A DNA stretch of 52,742 bases from Lachnospiraceae bacterium (lineage in GTDB: Bacteria > Bacillota > Clostridia > Lachnospirales > Lachnospiraceae), in NCBI GenBank assembly GCA_902363835.1, contig CABJBM010000037.1:1-52742 (forward strand). The letters run 5' to 3'. Positions 24,402 through 31,172 of the stretch are shown here, piece by piece; within the stretch, counting starts at the first letter, position 1, and each line of letters begins with the position of its first letter. The translations under genes were made by a program, and so were the position numbers. The notes under the pieces are model-generated. The model was not told the DNA's origin and did no database searches. It saw only the letters and a program-made list of their open reading frames with translations.

Positions 24402-24458
24402 GGCCTTGTGGAGGGTATGATATCACCTAAATTCCAGGCTGTAAATACCCCCAAGGCC
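24402..24458 (-). promoter_or_regulatory. Long inverted repeat in the leader of the AntA gene
   Basis: GGCCTTG...GGGTAT pairs with ATACCC...CAAGGCC across a ~26-base loop, with a small internal bulge. It lies between the 48-residue gene and the AntA ATG, so it forms a stem in the AntA leader RNA. Confidence 0.45.
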
Positions 24459-24473
24459 GCTCCAAATCAGGAG

Positions 24474-24620
24474 TTATTCCGTTAAATCACGATTTACTGG
24501 TCTTGGACATGAAGAGGATAACAATACACATTTCCTACTTTGTCCACAGCGCTTACTTGGGTCCTTAACACATACCTTATATTTATTAAGATTTTTTTGC
24601 TCTTTTTTCCATCTGTTCAT
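24474..24620 (-). CDS. 48-residue Cys-rich protein
   Basis: The frame starts at the ATG at 24620 with TGGAGGTATCAG before it and stops at 24474. The product is basic, starts MNRWKKEQKNLNKYKVCV and has four Cys at residues 17, 25, 31 and 38 (C-X7-C-X5-C-X6-C), which could hold a zinc ion. It is one of several very short genes in this region. Unknown function. Confidence 0.55.
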   Translation of the reverse strand: MNRWKKEQKNLNKYKVCVKDPSKRCGQSRKCVLLSSSCPRPVNRDLTE

Positions 24621-24640
24621 CTGATACCTCCATTGAACAA

Positions 24641-24824
24641 TCAAATTTCCTGCATAATATGTATTTCCAAGACCCCTTCACACGCTGAAATTCCGACAAC
24701 ATAACTCTCTGAATATCGGCTAAAATCTGCTATGCTAGGGCAGAATGAAGTTCCAAAATCATCTTCATGAATGGAAATTCTTCCATTTACCTTTATTATT
24801 CCTGTAACATGTTTTAATCTTCAA
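24641..24824 (-). pseudogene. Small phage gene whose frame lacks a start codon (one-base shift at an A-run)
   Basis: The frame ending at TGA 24641-24643 encodes 57 protein-like residues (KHVTGIIKVNGRISIHEDD at the start, EGVLEIHIMQEI at the end) but has no usual start codon before the upstream stop. A TTG at 24824 with GGAGG nearby starts the +1-related frame. Removing one A from the AAAA at 24812-24815 would join them. It is therefore either a true frameshift, a recoded gene, or a homopolymer sequencing error. Confidence 0.45.
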
Positions 24825-24847
24825 TCCTCCATTATTTTCCTTTCCGG

Positions 24848-24961
24848 TTACTCCTGAAAATCCGAGTTTACCTGAGCAAAATTTCTAAATATAAAATTTT
24901 TATAAACAGCTTTCTCCACCTGTGGGGATTCAAATTCCGTAGCAAACTCTATCTTCTGCAT
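24848..24961 (-). CDS. 37-residue protein overlapping a zinc-finger-like gene
   Basis: The frame runs ATG 24961 to TAA 24848. Its start lies within the 3' end of the upstream 51-residue gene (13-base overlap, other frame). The product starts MQKIEFATEFESPQVEKAVY and looks like a folded small protein, but with 37 residues the evidence is modest. Confidence 0.4.
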   Translation of the reverse strand: MQKIEFATEFESPQVEKAVYKNFIFRNFAQVNSDFQE

Positions 24962-25104
24962 ACTGCTGGCTGATAATATGTCCCTATTGCAAACAGGTGA
25001 CCATGGGCCGTACAGGTACAGTTTGTTCCCTGAAAATCGGAAGAAAACACCTTACCACAACACATACATTTCTTTTGAACATTGCTAAACTGAATTTTCC
25101 TCAT
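24949..25104 (-). CDS. 51-residue Cys/His-rich protein
   Basis: The frame has a good ribosome binding site (AAAAGGAGAATTTACAA) before the ATG at 25104. It contains KKCMCCGKVFSS (C-X2-C style knuckle with one extra Cys), then TNCTCTAHGHLF, so Cys and His residues are spaced as in a small zinc knuckle. No family is named. It belongs to the early-region set of small genes. Confidence 0.55.
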   Translation of the reverse strand: MRKIQFSNVQKKCMCCGKVFSSDFQGTNCTCTAHGHLFAIGTYYQPAVCRR

Positions 25105-25175
25105 TTGTAAATTCTCCTTTTATCTTGATTTTCCTCGCCATACCGGATATACTATGGTTGTAAAATTATTAGTTA

Positions 25176-25394
25176 TTACTTTGATTCCCTGGGAGTGTCC
25201 GCTCCTGGGGTTTCTGCTTTTCCATAAAACTTTTTACCCCTGATCATATTACGCCCTTCTTCAAGGGAGTACGCATATCCATCGTTATCTTCAACAAATT
25301 GAATCAACACACACTCGTTAATTCCATTTTCCTTACGCCAAGCTGCCATTAAACTTGCAATAGCATCCATTAGTTTCTCATTTGACTTTTCCAC
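25176..25394 (-). CDS. Phage early protein, unknown function
   Basis: The protein has 72 residues. It starts at GTG 25394 with TAGGAGTGAAAA before it. The sequence MEKSNEKLMDAIASLMAAWR suggests an amphipathic helix, followed by a small beta part (CVLIQFVEDNDGYAYSLEEG). Its start overlaps the 3' end of the upstream gene by 17 bases. Function unknown. Confidence 0.6.
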   Translation of the reverse strand: MEKSNEKLMDAIASLMAAWRKENGINECVLIQFVEDNDGYAYSLEEGRNMIRGKKFYGKAETPGADTPRESK

Positions 25395-25536
25395 TTTTCA
25401 CTCCTATCCCGGCTTCCCTAAGAGCCGATACAATGATTCTTGTCCACCAGCCTTCCTGATTCCAATTGACATTGACAGGACCTTTTTCATCAATCTTATT
25501 CAGGATAATTTTTGCCACCTTATACTCTTCTTGCAT
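25378..25536 (-). CDS. 52-residue phage protein, unknown function
   Basis: The frame starts at the ATG at 25536 behind AGGAGGTAGAAATC and ends at 25378. It reads MQEEYKVAKIILNKIDEKG then NQEGWWTRIIVSALREAGI. It is a compact helical protein with paired Trp residues. Coding potential is supported by the strong ribosome binding site and by the tight tiling with both neighbours. Confidence 0.58.
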   Translation of the reverse strand: MQEEYKVAKIILNKIDEKGPVNVNWNQEGWWTRIIVSALREAGIGVKSGKVK

Positions 25537-25541
25537 GATTT

Positions 25542-25679
25542 CTACCTCCTCTTACATTTCTTGCCCTTTTTCCTGGATCTCTTTTCCTGAAGCATCTCTC
25601 CATAAGTCTTTGGAGAAGTGCCGTAATCTTTGAGCATTCCGGTAACACGCCAATAATGAAAATTCCCTAAATTCACCAC
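25542..25679 (-). CDS. 45-residue basic phage protein
   Basis: It starts at GTG 25679 or 25676 with GTGAGGTGT before it. The product reads VNLGNFHYWRVTGMLKDYGT then PKTYGEMLQEKRSRKKG and ends with a run of Lys/Arg/Cys. Short proteins with this HYWRVTGMLKDYG-type opening and basic tail occur in clostridial prophage early regions. Function unknown. Confidence 0.5.
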   Translation of the reverse strand: MVNLGNFHYWRVTGMLKDYGTSPKTYGEMLQEKRSRKKGKKCKRR

Positions 25680-25687
25680 ACACCTCA

Positions 25688-25864
25688 CTATCTGATGTAC
25701 TCAACAACGGCCAAATAGAGCGTACACACCAACATAGCTACACCTGCTCCAGCAAAGATACCATTAAGCAACCCTTCCACCCAGTCAGTCATCGGCGGCC
25801 GGCTATCGTCCTCAAAATCTTCTACAAAATCAAACTGTTTGACCTCTCCTCTTTGCCGTCTCAC
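25688..25864 (-). CDS. 58-residue single-TM membrane protein
   Basis: The frame starts at GTG 25864, which overlaps the stop of the XRE regulator by four bases (GTGA). The N-terminal half is charged (VRRQRGEVKQFDFVEDFEDD). Residues about 30-55 form one membrane helix (LLNGIFAGAGVAMLVCTLYL). It is translationally coupled to the regulator. A small prophage membrane protein could act in exclusion or in signalling, but nothing in the sequence shows which. Confidence 0.55.
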   Translation of the reverse strand: MRRQRGEVKQFDFVEDFEDDSRPPMTDWVEGLLNGIFAGAGVAMLVCTLYLAVVEYIR

Positions 25865-26286
25865 TTTGCACTCCTCTTTTCTCCCGATTCCAGTAAATAA
25901 TCCACTTTGACATTAAATAATCTAGCCATTTTAATAAGTGCTCCACTGGGTATAGGATTTACACCGTTTAACCAGTTGTAGTAGGTCTTTGGTACAATGC
26001 CTAAAATTTTTGCAAATTCTTCATCTGACATACCGAGCCTTAATTTCTCTTTTTCAATATTCGGAAATATCGCATTTGCCCTTTTCTTTGCTCTTTCCTG
26101 CCGAACACCCTGAATCTTGCCATAGTGATAGATTGCACTTAAAAAGGCATTAAAATTATCCTTATCACGGCTCAAGGGCTTGCAACCAAAGGCATCTGCC
26201 ATATTCTTACAGAACAGCATTTCTTCCACATTTGCATTCCGACCAAGTTTAACAGCCTCTTTCACTTCCCTTATATATTTCATCAT
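25861..26286 (-). CDS. XRE-family regulator with N-terminal extension
   Basis: The protein has about 141 residues. Three tandem ATGs (26289, 26286, 26283) follow AAAAGGAGAGT; 26286 has the best spacing. The C-terminal ~60 residues are an XRE helix-turn-helix (LRLGMSDEEFAKILGIVPKT, then YYNWLNGVNPIPSGALIKMA and RLFNVKVDYLLESG). The N-terminal ~75 residues (VKEAVKLGRNANVEEMLFCK) are unlike a repressor peptidase. It probably controls part of the early region. It is separate from the main repressor at 30686. Confidence 0.7.
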   Translation of the reverse strand: MMKYIREVKEAVKLGRNANVEEMLFCKNMADAFGCKPLSRDKDNFNAFLSAIYHYGKIQGVRQERAKKRANAIFPNIEKEKLRLGMSDEEFAKILGIVPKTYYNWLNGVNPIPSGALIKMARLFNVKVDYLLESGEKRSAK

Positions 26287-26357
26287 CATACTCTCCTTTT
26301 GTTTTAATGTTTCCCCCACTTGCGGTTGAACGTGACAACCAAATGGGTGTCAGTAAC

Positions 26358-27272
26358 TTACTTTACCTCTACACAATAGAACACCAGCATTTCCCGGATA
26401 ACAGATTCATAAACTGGCTTCAGATCCTTGTCACTTTCAATAATGGAGATTTTATTGATTGCCTTAATCTTCTCCTGGCTGGCACCGGCTTCCATGGCTC
26501 GATCCCGTTCATTTATAACTCTCTGGTTTAACCTGCAGGGCCGCTTCGCTGAAAGGCGTTCATAGCTTTCGGTCCGGACCGCCCGGTACCTTTCTTCCCG
26601 GCTGCCTATGTACTGATAGTTTTCACTCTCCGCAATGGCCGACAAAGAACGGTTTACCCATGGCCTGAAATTTCTATCACCATTCGGATCCAATGCCAGA
26701 GCTATCGTTTTCTGGTTTTCCTTTACCTCATTGAGTTCAATGGCCTGCCGCTTTTGCTCCTCGGCTTGTCTCTTCTGCTCCAGTTCCTGCTTTGCCATGG
26801 CTTCACCCATCTGCATGAACATTTGAAGCTCAGGCGATAACTGCGTACGGTTTATGCTTATTCCTTTATCCCTCTCTTCCCTCATTTCAAAATACTCGTC
26901 CATCAGTTTGTCATGAATCTCCCAAGCCAAATCGGTATCCATGATTTTTATCAATCTGGCATACCCACGTTCCGATAAAATGTAGATGTGTTCTGCCTGT
27001 GTAATAGACTGCTTTGCATAACCTAAATTAAGGAGAAAATCAGACGTATGGCTCTCACCCATACGTTGCTTCAAATCAATAAAATCAACATTTTGAGTGA
27101 ATCGTTTGATATTATCTCCAATCCTTCTTCTGATTTCAAATACAGGCTGATTATGTATTTCTGCAATCGTCTTATCAGCCAAGCACTTCTTGTTCTCTCC
27201 AAATCCTCCAAGTACAACCGGAATTTCAATTCCCGAAAATTTTCGGGTACCTTTGATTATTAAATCGTTCAT
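26358..27272 (-). CDS. ORF6N/ORF6C antirepressor
   Basis: The protein has 304 residues from the ATG at 27272 (MNDLIIKGTRKFSGIEIPVV) with GAGGAGGGAAACGA before it. The N-terminal ORF6N domain (to about residue 110) contains VFEIRRRIGDNIKRFTQNVDF and ILSERGYARLIKIMDTDLAW. A coiled linker rich in Gln, Glu and Lys follows (about 140-190). The C-terminal ORF6C domain ends VYESVIREMLVFYCVEVK. Such proteins antagonise phage repressors. It is one of five antirepressor-type genes here, several of which start MNDL. Confidence 0.78.
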   Translation of the reverse strand: MNDLIIKGTRKFSGIEIPVVLGGFGENKKCLADKTIAEIHNQPVFEIRRRIGDNIKRFTQNVDFIDLKQRMGESHTSDFLLNLGYAKQSITQAEHIYILSERGYARLIKIMDTDLAWEIHDKLMDEYFEMREERDKGISINRTQLSPELQMFMQMGEAMAKQELEQKRQAEEQKRQAIELNEVKENQKTIALALDPNGDRNFRPWVNRSLSAIAESENYQYIGSREERYRAVRTESYERLSAKRPCRLNQRVINERDRAMEAGASQEKIKAINKISIIESDKDLKPVYESVIREMLVFYCVEVK

Positions 27273-27463
27273 TCGTTTCCCTCCTCGCAAAAAATTACGT
27301 CTTTAAATTTCAAAGAACCACAATCAATGTCATGAGCCTCCACAAAAGCAACACCTTTATTAACTCTACTTTTCGCAATTTCAACAGCTTCAGCTTCCGA
27401 ATCTGCTACGATATCATTGACCGTAATACTTATGGAATAGTTCATTTCGATTGTATATTTCAT
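27269..27463 (-). CDS. Small phage protein, unknown function
   Basis: The protein has 64 residues from the ATG at 27463, which has AAAGGAGTTTATGAA before it; the frame to 27505 lacks such a site. It reads MKYTIEMNYSISITVNDIVA then SEAEAVEIAKSRVNKGVAF, an alternating beta-alpha pattern like small ferredoxin-fold proteins of phages. Its stop overlaps the start of the ORF6N gene by four bases. Confidence 0.62.
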   Translation of the reverse strand: MKYTIEMNYSISITVNDIVADSEAEAVEIAKSRVNKGVAFVEAHDIDCGSLKFKDVIFCEEGNE

Positions 27464-27731
27464 TTCATAAACTCCTTTCCTGATCTCTACCAAAGGGGGC
27501 GCCATTTTGCCGTACCCTTAAGTTAGTTTTTAGTCTTTTTCATTTTTTTCAGCTCGCCATCAAAGGCGAACGGAAGCATTCATAAAGCAAATATCACATA
27601 GCGTCATTATTTTGGAGGACGTTCATGATTTTAAGCTCAGACGTATCCTCCTCACGGATAGGTTCAGGTTGGTAACTGATTTTCTCTAACCTTTATAAAA
27701 TCAACCACAATTTTGTTGTCGTTGAACAACA

Positions 27732-28381
27732 CTAAGCTGCCTGATCTGATTTCTTCTCAGAAGCTAATTTGTAAACCTCTTCACTAACAGATAGGTTAAG
27801 ATTATACTTTTCCTTAATTCCCATCAGCTCTACCGCGCTGTCAAGCAATTCCTGGCGGTCCACCAGCATTTCCGGTGTCATATCAGCTTTTTTTACCATC
27901 TTAGGACAACCATATTTTATGGAAACAGCTTTGTTGGCAATGACATTTGATTTTATATAGTCCGGCTTCCCAGCTTTTTCAATCCTCTTTTCAGTTTTTC
28001 CATTGCTTCTTTCTAATGGTCCTTGTCCAGCATTCGGAATATCTGGAAGCCCTCAAGGCCGGCAGATTGACGAAGTTCTTTTAGTACACTAAATGTCCAT
28101 GTTTTAAATTCCTCTGCTGCTTCTTTGACTTTTTTACTTCTACTCTGCTTTGCTGCTTCAAATACTAAATTGTAAATATCAATTTCGGAAATAATACTAG
28201 TCTGCTGTTTTCCACCTTTTGAAGGTATATCTAACTTAGATACCCCTTTGCAATGATTAATCACTGCCATACTTGGATTTGCATATCCCAGCGTTACCGC
28301 CACATCTTTTGCAACCGCCCACCACTCACCGTCCTTTATCACGAAGCGAATGGGGTATCCGTTCCAGATCTCGGTTTTCAT
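27732..28381 (-). pseudogene. Decayed BRO-type antirepressor with an amber stop and a frameshift
   Basis: Residues 1-122 (to TAG at 28013-28015) hold the BRO-N domain (WNGYPIRFVIKDGEWWAVAK, VTLGYANPSMAVINHCKGVS). The frame continues sensibly after the TAG (KEAMEKLKRGLKK). A -1 change near a run of five A then leads into a protein-like frame (KPDYIKSNVIANKAVSIKYG, KKADMTPEMLVDRQELLDSA) that ends at TAG 27732-27734. Related phage proteins read F-Q-V-F-R-M-L-D-K-E-H-Q-K then this C-terminal domain, so a CAG-to-TAG change plus a one-base loss explains the break. The BRO-N part may still be made. The ~230 bases behind it hold only short remnants. Confidence 0.65.
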
Positions 28382-28927
28382 TTAGCCTCCATTCTTCATA
28401 ATATCCATTAGAGACATCTGGGTGTATTCCGGTACCTTGACAAAATCATCAGGGAGTTTAATTCCAAATTGCTCACATTCCATCTTAAAAGCTTCCGCAA
28501 TTTTATATGGCTCTGATTTCTGCTTTGTCATGATCCGATCTGTCACTCTTCCAAGTTCTGCAACGCCAGAAGCTATCTGTGGATTTAATGGATTTGTTGT
28601 GCTATTTTCCATCTCATAAAACTTCTTTACATATCTTGCAGTAAATAATACCCCCTTTTCTCCGGTTGATTTGTTCGCCAGGAAGTCACAGCCAAGTCGT
28701 GTTACTTCATAACAAGGTAGCTCTTTATTTTGCTCTGTTCGATACGTTGCTTTGATGAAATAATCGGTGACAACTATTTTGTTGTCTCCTAAAACTTCAA
28801 TATATCCCCGAATGTGCTTACCTTCTTTTTCTTGTCCTTCCAGTTTCCTTAATACTTTCCAATGCTCTGTTTCCATCATCTCAGCCACTTCCAGAGTGGT
28901 AAGTGTTGCTTTTCTTAAATCGTTCAT
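28382..28927 (-). CDS. Rha-family phage regulatory protein
   Basis: The protein has 181 residues and starts MNDLRKATLTTLEVAEMMET. Residues about 1-100 match the Rha domain (HWKVLRKLEGQEKEGKHIRG, ELPCYEVTRLGCDFLANKST, FTARYVKKFYEME). The C-terminal part is a helical region with PDDFVKVPEYTQMSLMDIM. Rha proteins act as antirepressors or growth regulators in lambdoid and Gram-positive phages. Its stop codon is immediately followed by the ATG of the BRO gene, so the two were co-translated. Confidence 0.75.
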   Translation of the reverse strand: MNDLRKATLTTLEVAEMMETEHWKVLRKLEGQEKEGKHIRGYIEVLGDNKIVVTDYFIKATYRTEQNKELPCYEVTRLGCDFLANKSTGEKGVLFTARYVKKFYEMENSTTNPLNPQIASGVAELGRVTDRIMTKQKSEPYKIAEAFKMECEQFGIKLPDDFVKVPEYTQMSLMDIMKNGG

Positions 28928-28939
28928 GCGTCCTCCTTT

Positions 28940-29263
28940 TCAATCCAATATTCTTTTTTCAGATTTCACTTTACTTTCTCCATTAGTCACATGGTAAGCC
29001 CACACGTTTGCGTAAATCTTGAAATACTCAAATAGCTGATCCGCTTCCTCTTTAGTAGTAACTATGTTTGTTACGTTAGGTCTTCTGCCGGTCATCTGGG
29101 CGTACATTTCCCGCGCGGCATTATCGCAAGCTGAACCCAGCCCCCAGAAATGACAATTATGCTTCTTTTCAAGTTCAGCAACATAAGCTAAATGCATTTT
29201 TCGATAATAGGTTGATGGAGTAAGCTTCTTCACTGGTCTACTCTCAATTATGTAAATGTCCAA
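28940..29263 (-). CDS. Phage early protein, unknown function
   Basis: The protein has 107 residues. It starts at TTG 29263 with AAGGAGGTTATAAA before it (MDIYIIESRPVKKLTPSTYY). It contains HNCHFWGLGSACDNAAREMY and ends in a basic region (NGESKVKSEKRILD). I do not recognise a family. It sits between two antirepressor-type genes. Confidence 0.58.
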   Translation of the reverse strand: MDIYIIESRPVKKLTPSTYYRKMHLAYVAELEKKHNCHFWGLGSACDNAAREMYAQMTGRRPNVTNIVTTKEEADQLFEYFKIYANVWAYHVTNGESKVKSEKRILD

Positions 29264-29293
29264 TTTATAACCTCCTTGAATTGAGTGATATAA

Positions 29294-30038
29294 TTAATCC
29301 ACTACCAAGCCCATTTGGGCGTTAACATCCGCAATCAACTCCTCCAAATATGTAGGGACTTCATAACAGTCAATCAATTCATGGGCTTCTGCGATATACT
29401 TCCGCTTCAGAGCCTTATAAGACTTTGGCTTACCGCTATCATCATAAATGCCAAATTCCCTTTTAATCTGATCATAAATATCCCGGTATACCTTTGAGCG
29501 GATTTCCGTGTCCTTATAGGCTTCTGACTGCTTACCGCCCAGGACTTTTACACCCTTGCGCCTTACATGGCTGGAAAGTTCGTCTGCTTCTGCTCCATAA
29601 AGAGGAATATCGAATTCCAGTTTGTCCATGCAGTTCTCCATCTGAACCTGTTTCCTATCAATCATTACAATGGCTTTCATTTCTTGTGACAGACCTGCCA
29701 ATACGTCCTGTTGCTTGTAATAGACATCAATCAGCTCGCTATAAGCCTCCCATGCTTTGTCTGTGTTCAAGGACTTTGCATGAAGGAACGCTCCCTTTTC
29801 GGTCCAGAGATAAAACTTGTTTGCATTCTGTTGCAAACCGTAAATTTTACCACTTGCCTTTGCCGTCCTTAGTTCATCACCTATTAAACAGATGAAATGT
29901 TTTCCCTCAGCATACTTGTCCTTGTTGTTGTTAAAGTTTTTACTAATAAGATCGGAATCGACCTCATAGGTTTCTGCAATCTGCTGCGTTGTTAATACCC
30001 GGATATTCTGGTATTCGATTTCTTTTAAAATCGTTCAT
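29294..30038 (-). pseudogene. Second ORF6N/ORF6C antirepressor, frame broken near the start codon
   Basis: A strong ribosome binding site (GGGAGGTAGCTGA) precedes the ATG at 30038, but after ATG AAC GAT the frame shifts by one base at TTTTAAAA (30023-30030) and soon stops. In the other frame a full protein follows: LKEIEYQNIRVLTTQQIAET, then ORF6N residues, then GKPKSYKALKRKYIAEAHEL and a C-terminal ORF6C-like end. Removing one T would give MNDLKEIEYQN, matching the MNDL start of two neighbours. Internal starts exist (for example near 29836) but would lose the DNA-binding domain. It may be a real mutation or a homopolymer sequencing error. Confidence 0.65.
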
Positions 30039-30042
30039 TCAG

Positions 30043-30276
30043 CTACCTCCCTGCATAATCATTAAAATCATCTTGCTCTCTGCAAAACAGCCACATGAAA
30101 TTACGTTCTGGAAAGAATACTTTCCAAATCTTCATTGCGTCATTGACACAAATGCCCTTTTCCGTATTTCCCTGGATATTTTCACTTACAGTCTGATATC
30201 TATAACCAAGCAAGCTTCCGATCTGAGCAAAAGTAATACCTCTTTCTTTCATGGCAGTAATTAAATTTGTGTACAC
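30043..30276 (-). CDS. Cro-like helix-turn-helix protein
   Basis: The protein has 77 residues. MYTNLITAMKERGITFAQIG then SLLGYRYQTVSENIQGNTEK is a helix-turn-helix, and the C-terminal half (AMKIWKVFFPERNFMWLFCR) is typical of the short DNA-binding proteins found next to phage immunity regions. Ribosome binding site AAGGAGGAGAAAGT lies before the start. It is the second gene leftward from the operators. Confidence 0.65.
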   Translation of the reverse strand: MYTNLITAMKERGITFAQIGSLLGYRYQTVSENIQGNTEKGICVNDAMKIWKVFFPERNFMWLFCREQDDFNDYAGR

Positions 30277-30295
30277 TTTCTCCTCCTTGTTTACA

Positions 30296-30505
30296 TTATG
30301 CTGTCTGATCCTCTCTCATAAAAAGTTCATCTTTTGACATGTTTTCATTAACAATCTTTTGAATCTTACAAACTTCGCTCCATGTAAATTCTGTCTCTTC
30401 GCTAATTTTATTGCGCATTCCTCTTTCGGATATACCTACCATTTCAGCCAGTTTAGCAACGGATATATCTTTTTTAACCATTTCACCTCTAAGAACTCTG
30501 TACAT
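30296..30505 (-). CDS. Cro-type XRE regulator, first leftward gene
   Basis: The protein has 69 residues: MYRVLRGEMVKKDISVAKLA then EMVGISERGMRNKISEETEF, a clear XRE helix-turn-helix over residues about 3-55. It has AAAGGAGGTGATCAG directly before the ATG. It is the first gene after the leftward promoter and operators at 30521-30573, the position of Cro in lambdoid switches, so it probably represses the repressor promoter. Confidence 0.75.
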   Translation of the reverse strand: MYRVLRGEMVKKDISVAKLAEMVGISERGMRNKISEETEFTWSEVCKIQKIVNENMSKDELFMREDQTA

Positions 30506-30520
30506 CTGATCACCTCCTTT

Positions 30521-30659
30521 AGCCGTTAACGGCTATCCGCTTATAGATTATCACCGTTAACAGCTAATGTCAATAATTATTCGGGTTTTTATTTCCGTTA
30601 ATTACTATTTATTTTCTTTTGACGGCTATATTTTATTGACATTATCCATCAACGGCTGT
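30521..30659. promoter_or_regulatory. Immunity operator region with repeated ACGGCT half-sites
   Basis: Sites: a perfect palindrome AGCCGTTAACGGCT (30521-30534); CACCGTTAACAGCT (30552-30565); TTCCGTTAATTA (30593-30604); half-site GACGGCTA (30621-30628); and ATCAACGGCTGT (30648-30659). They overlap both divergent promoters and resemble CI/Cro operators. Confidence 0.72.
30545..30573 (-). promoter_or_regulatory. Leftward early promoter
   Basis: TTGACA (30568-30573, minus strand) is followed 17 bases later by TAATCT (30545-30550), or 15 bases later by GATAAT (30547-30552). The operator CACCGTTAACAGCT lies in the spacer. Confidence 0.55.
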
Positions 30660-30664
30660 ATAAT
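30636..30664 (+). promoter_or_regulatory. Repressor promoter, consensus sigma-A
   Basis: TTGACA (30636-30641) and TATAAT (30659-30664) are exactly 17 bases apart, a perfect consensus promoter. An ACGGCT operator lies in the spacer, which points to autoregulation. Confidence 0.85.
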
Positions 30665-30685
30665 TTGGGCATAAGGAGGAATATT

Positions 30686-31006
30686 ATGGGACTTGATAAA
30701 ATAGAAGAATACAAAAGAAAACTTGGTATGACAACAGCGGAATTAGCAGAAAAGTCAGGCGTACCAAAAGGAACTCTTGATAAGATATTGAGCGGTGTTA
30801 CGAAAGATCCGAAACTAGAAACACTTAAGGCCATTGCAAAAGTATTAGGATTATCACTTGATGACTTTGATGATGAGAGAACAGATCGAAAATTGAATTA
30901 TGAGCCTACATATGAAGATATTCAAAGTTTAATAGCCAGAAATGGGAAGAAACTTACATTAGATCAAAAGAAAGACATTATTAAAACATTATTATCTGAT
31001 GATTAA
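30686..31006 (+). CDS. Short XRE repressor (CI-like, no peptidase domain)
   Basis: The protein has 106 residues from the ATG at 30686 (MGLDKIEEYKRKLGMTTAEL), which has AAGGAGGAATATT before it. Residues about 1-65 form the XRE helix-turn-helix (TAELAEKSGVPKGTLDKILS, TLKAIAKVLGLSLDDF). The remaining ~40 residues end in a helix KKDIIKTLLSDD that could mediate oligomerisation. It lacks the LexA-like S24 or M78 domain used in SOS-type induction. Induction may therefore depend on the antirepressor array; that is inference. Confidence 0.78.
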   Translation: MGLDKIEEYKRKLGMTTAELAEKSGVPKGTLDKILSGVTKDPKLETLKAIAKVLGLSLDDFDDERTDRKLNYEPTYEDIQSLIARNGKKLTLDQKKDIIKTLLSDD

Positions 31007-31172
31007 AATAATAAGCCCCAGGAGGTACGAACTCCCAGAGCTTATCAAATAAATGCAACCCAATAACCAACGGATACCGGGCCACAAAACCAATTATATT
31101 ATACACGGTATCCTTCTAAAAGTGAACCCTAAAACAGGTGTTCGGATGCTTCATAAAGAAAGGAAAGATATC

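Noticed and set aside
30649..30834. Minus-strand frame over the repressor gene
   Set aside because: It is antisense to the repressor and promoter and has no start signal.
31007..31172. Extra N-terminal part of the integrase or a small gene
   Set aside because: The frame extends upstream of 31173 but lacks a ribosome binding site and reads unlike integrases. A weak GGAG/CTCC hairpin without T-run is all that is visible.
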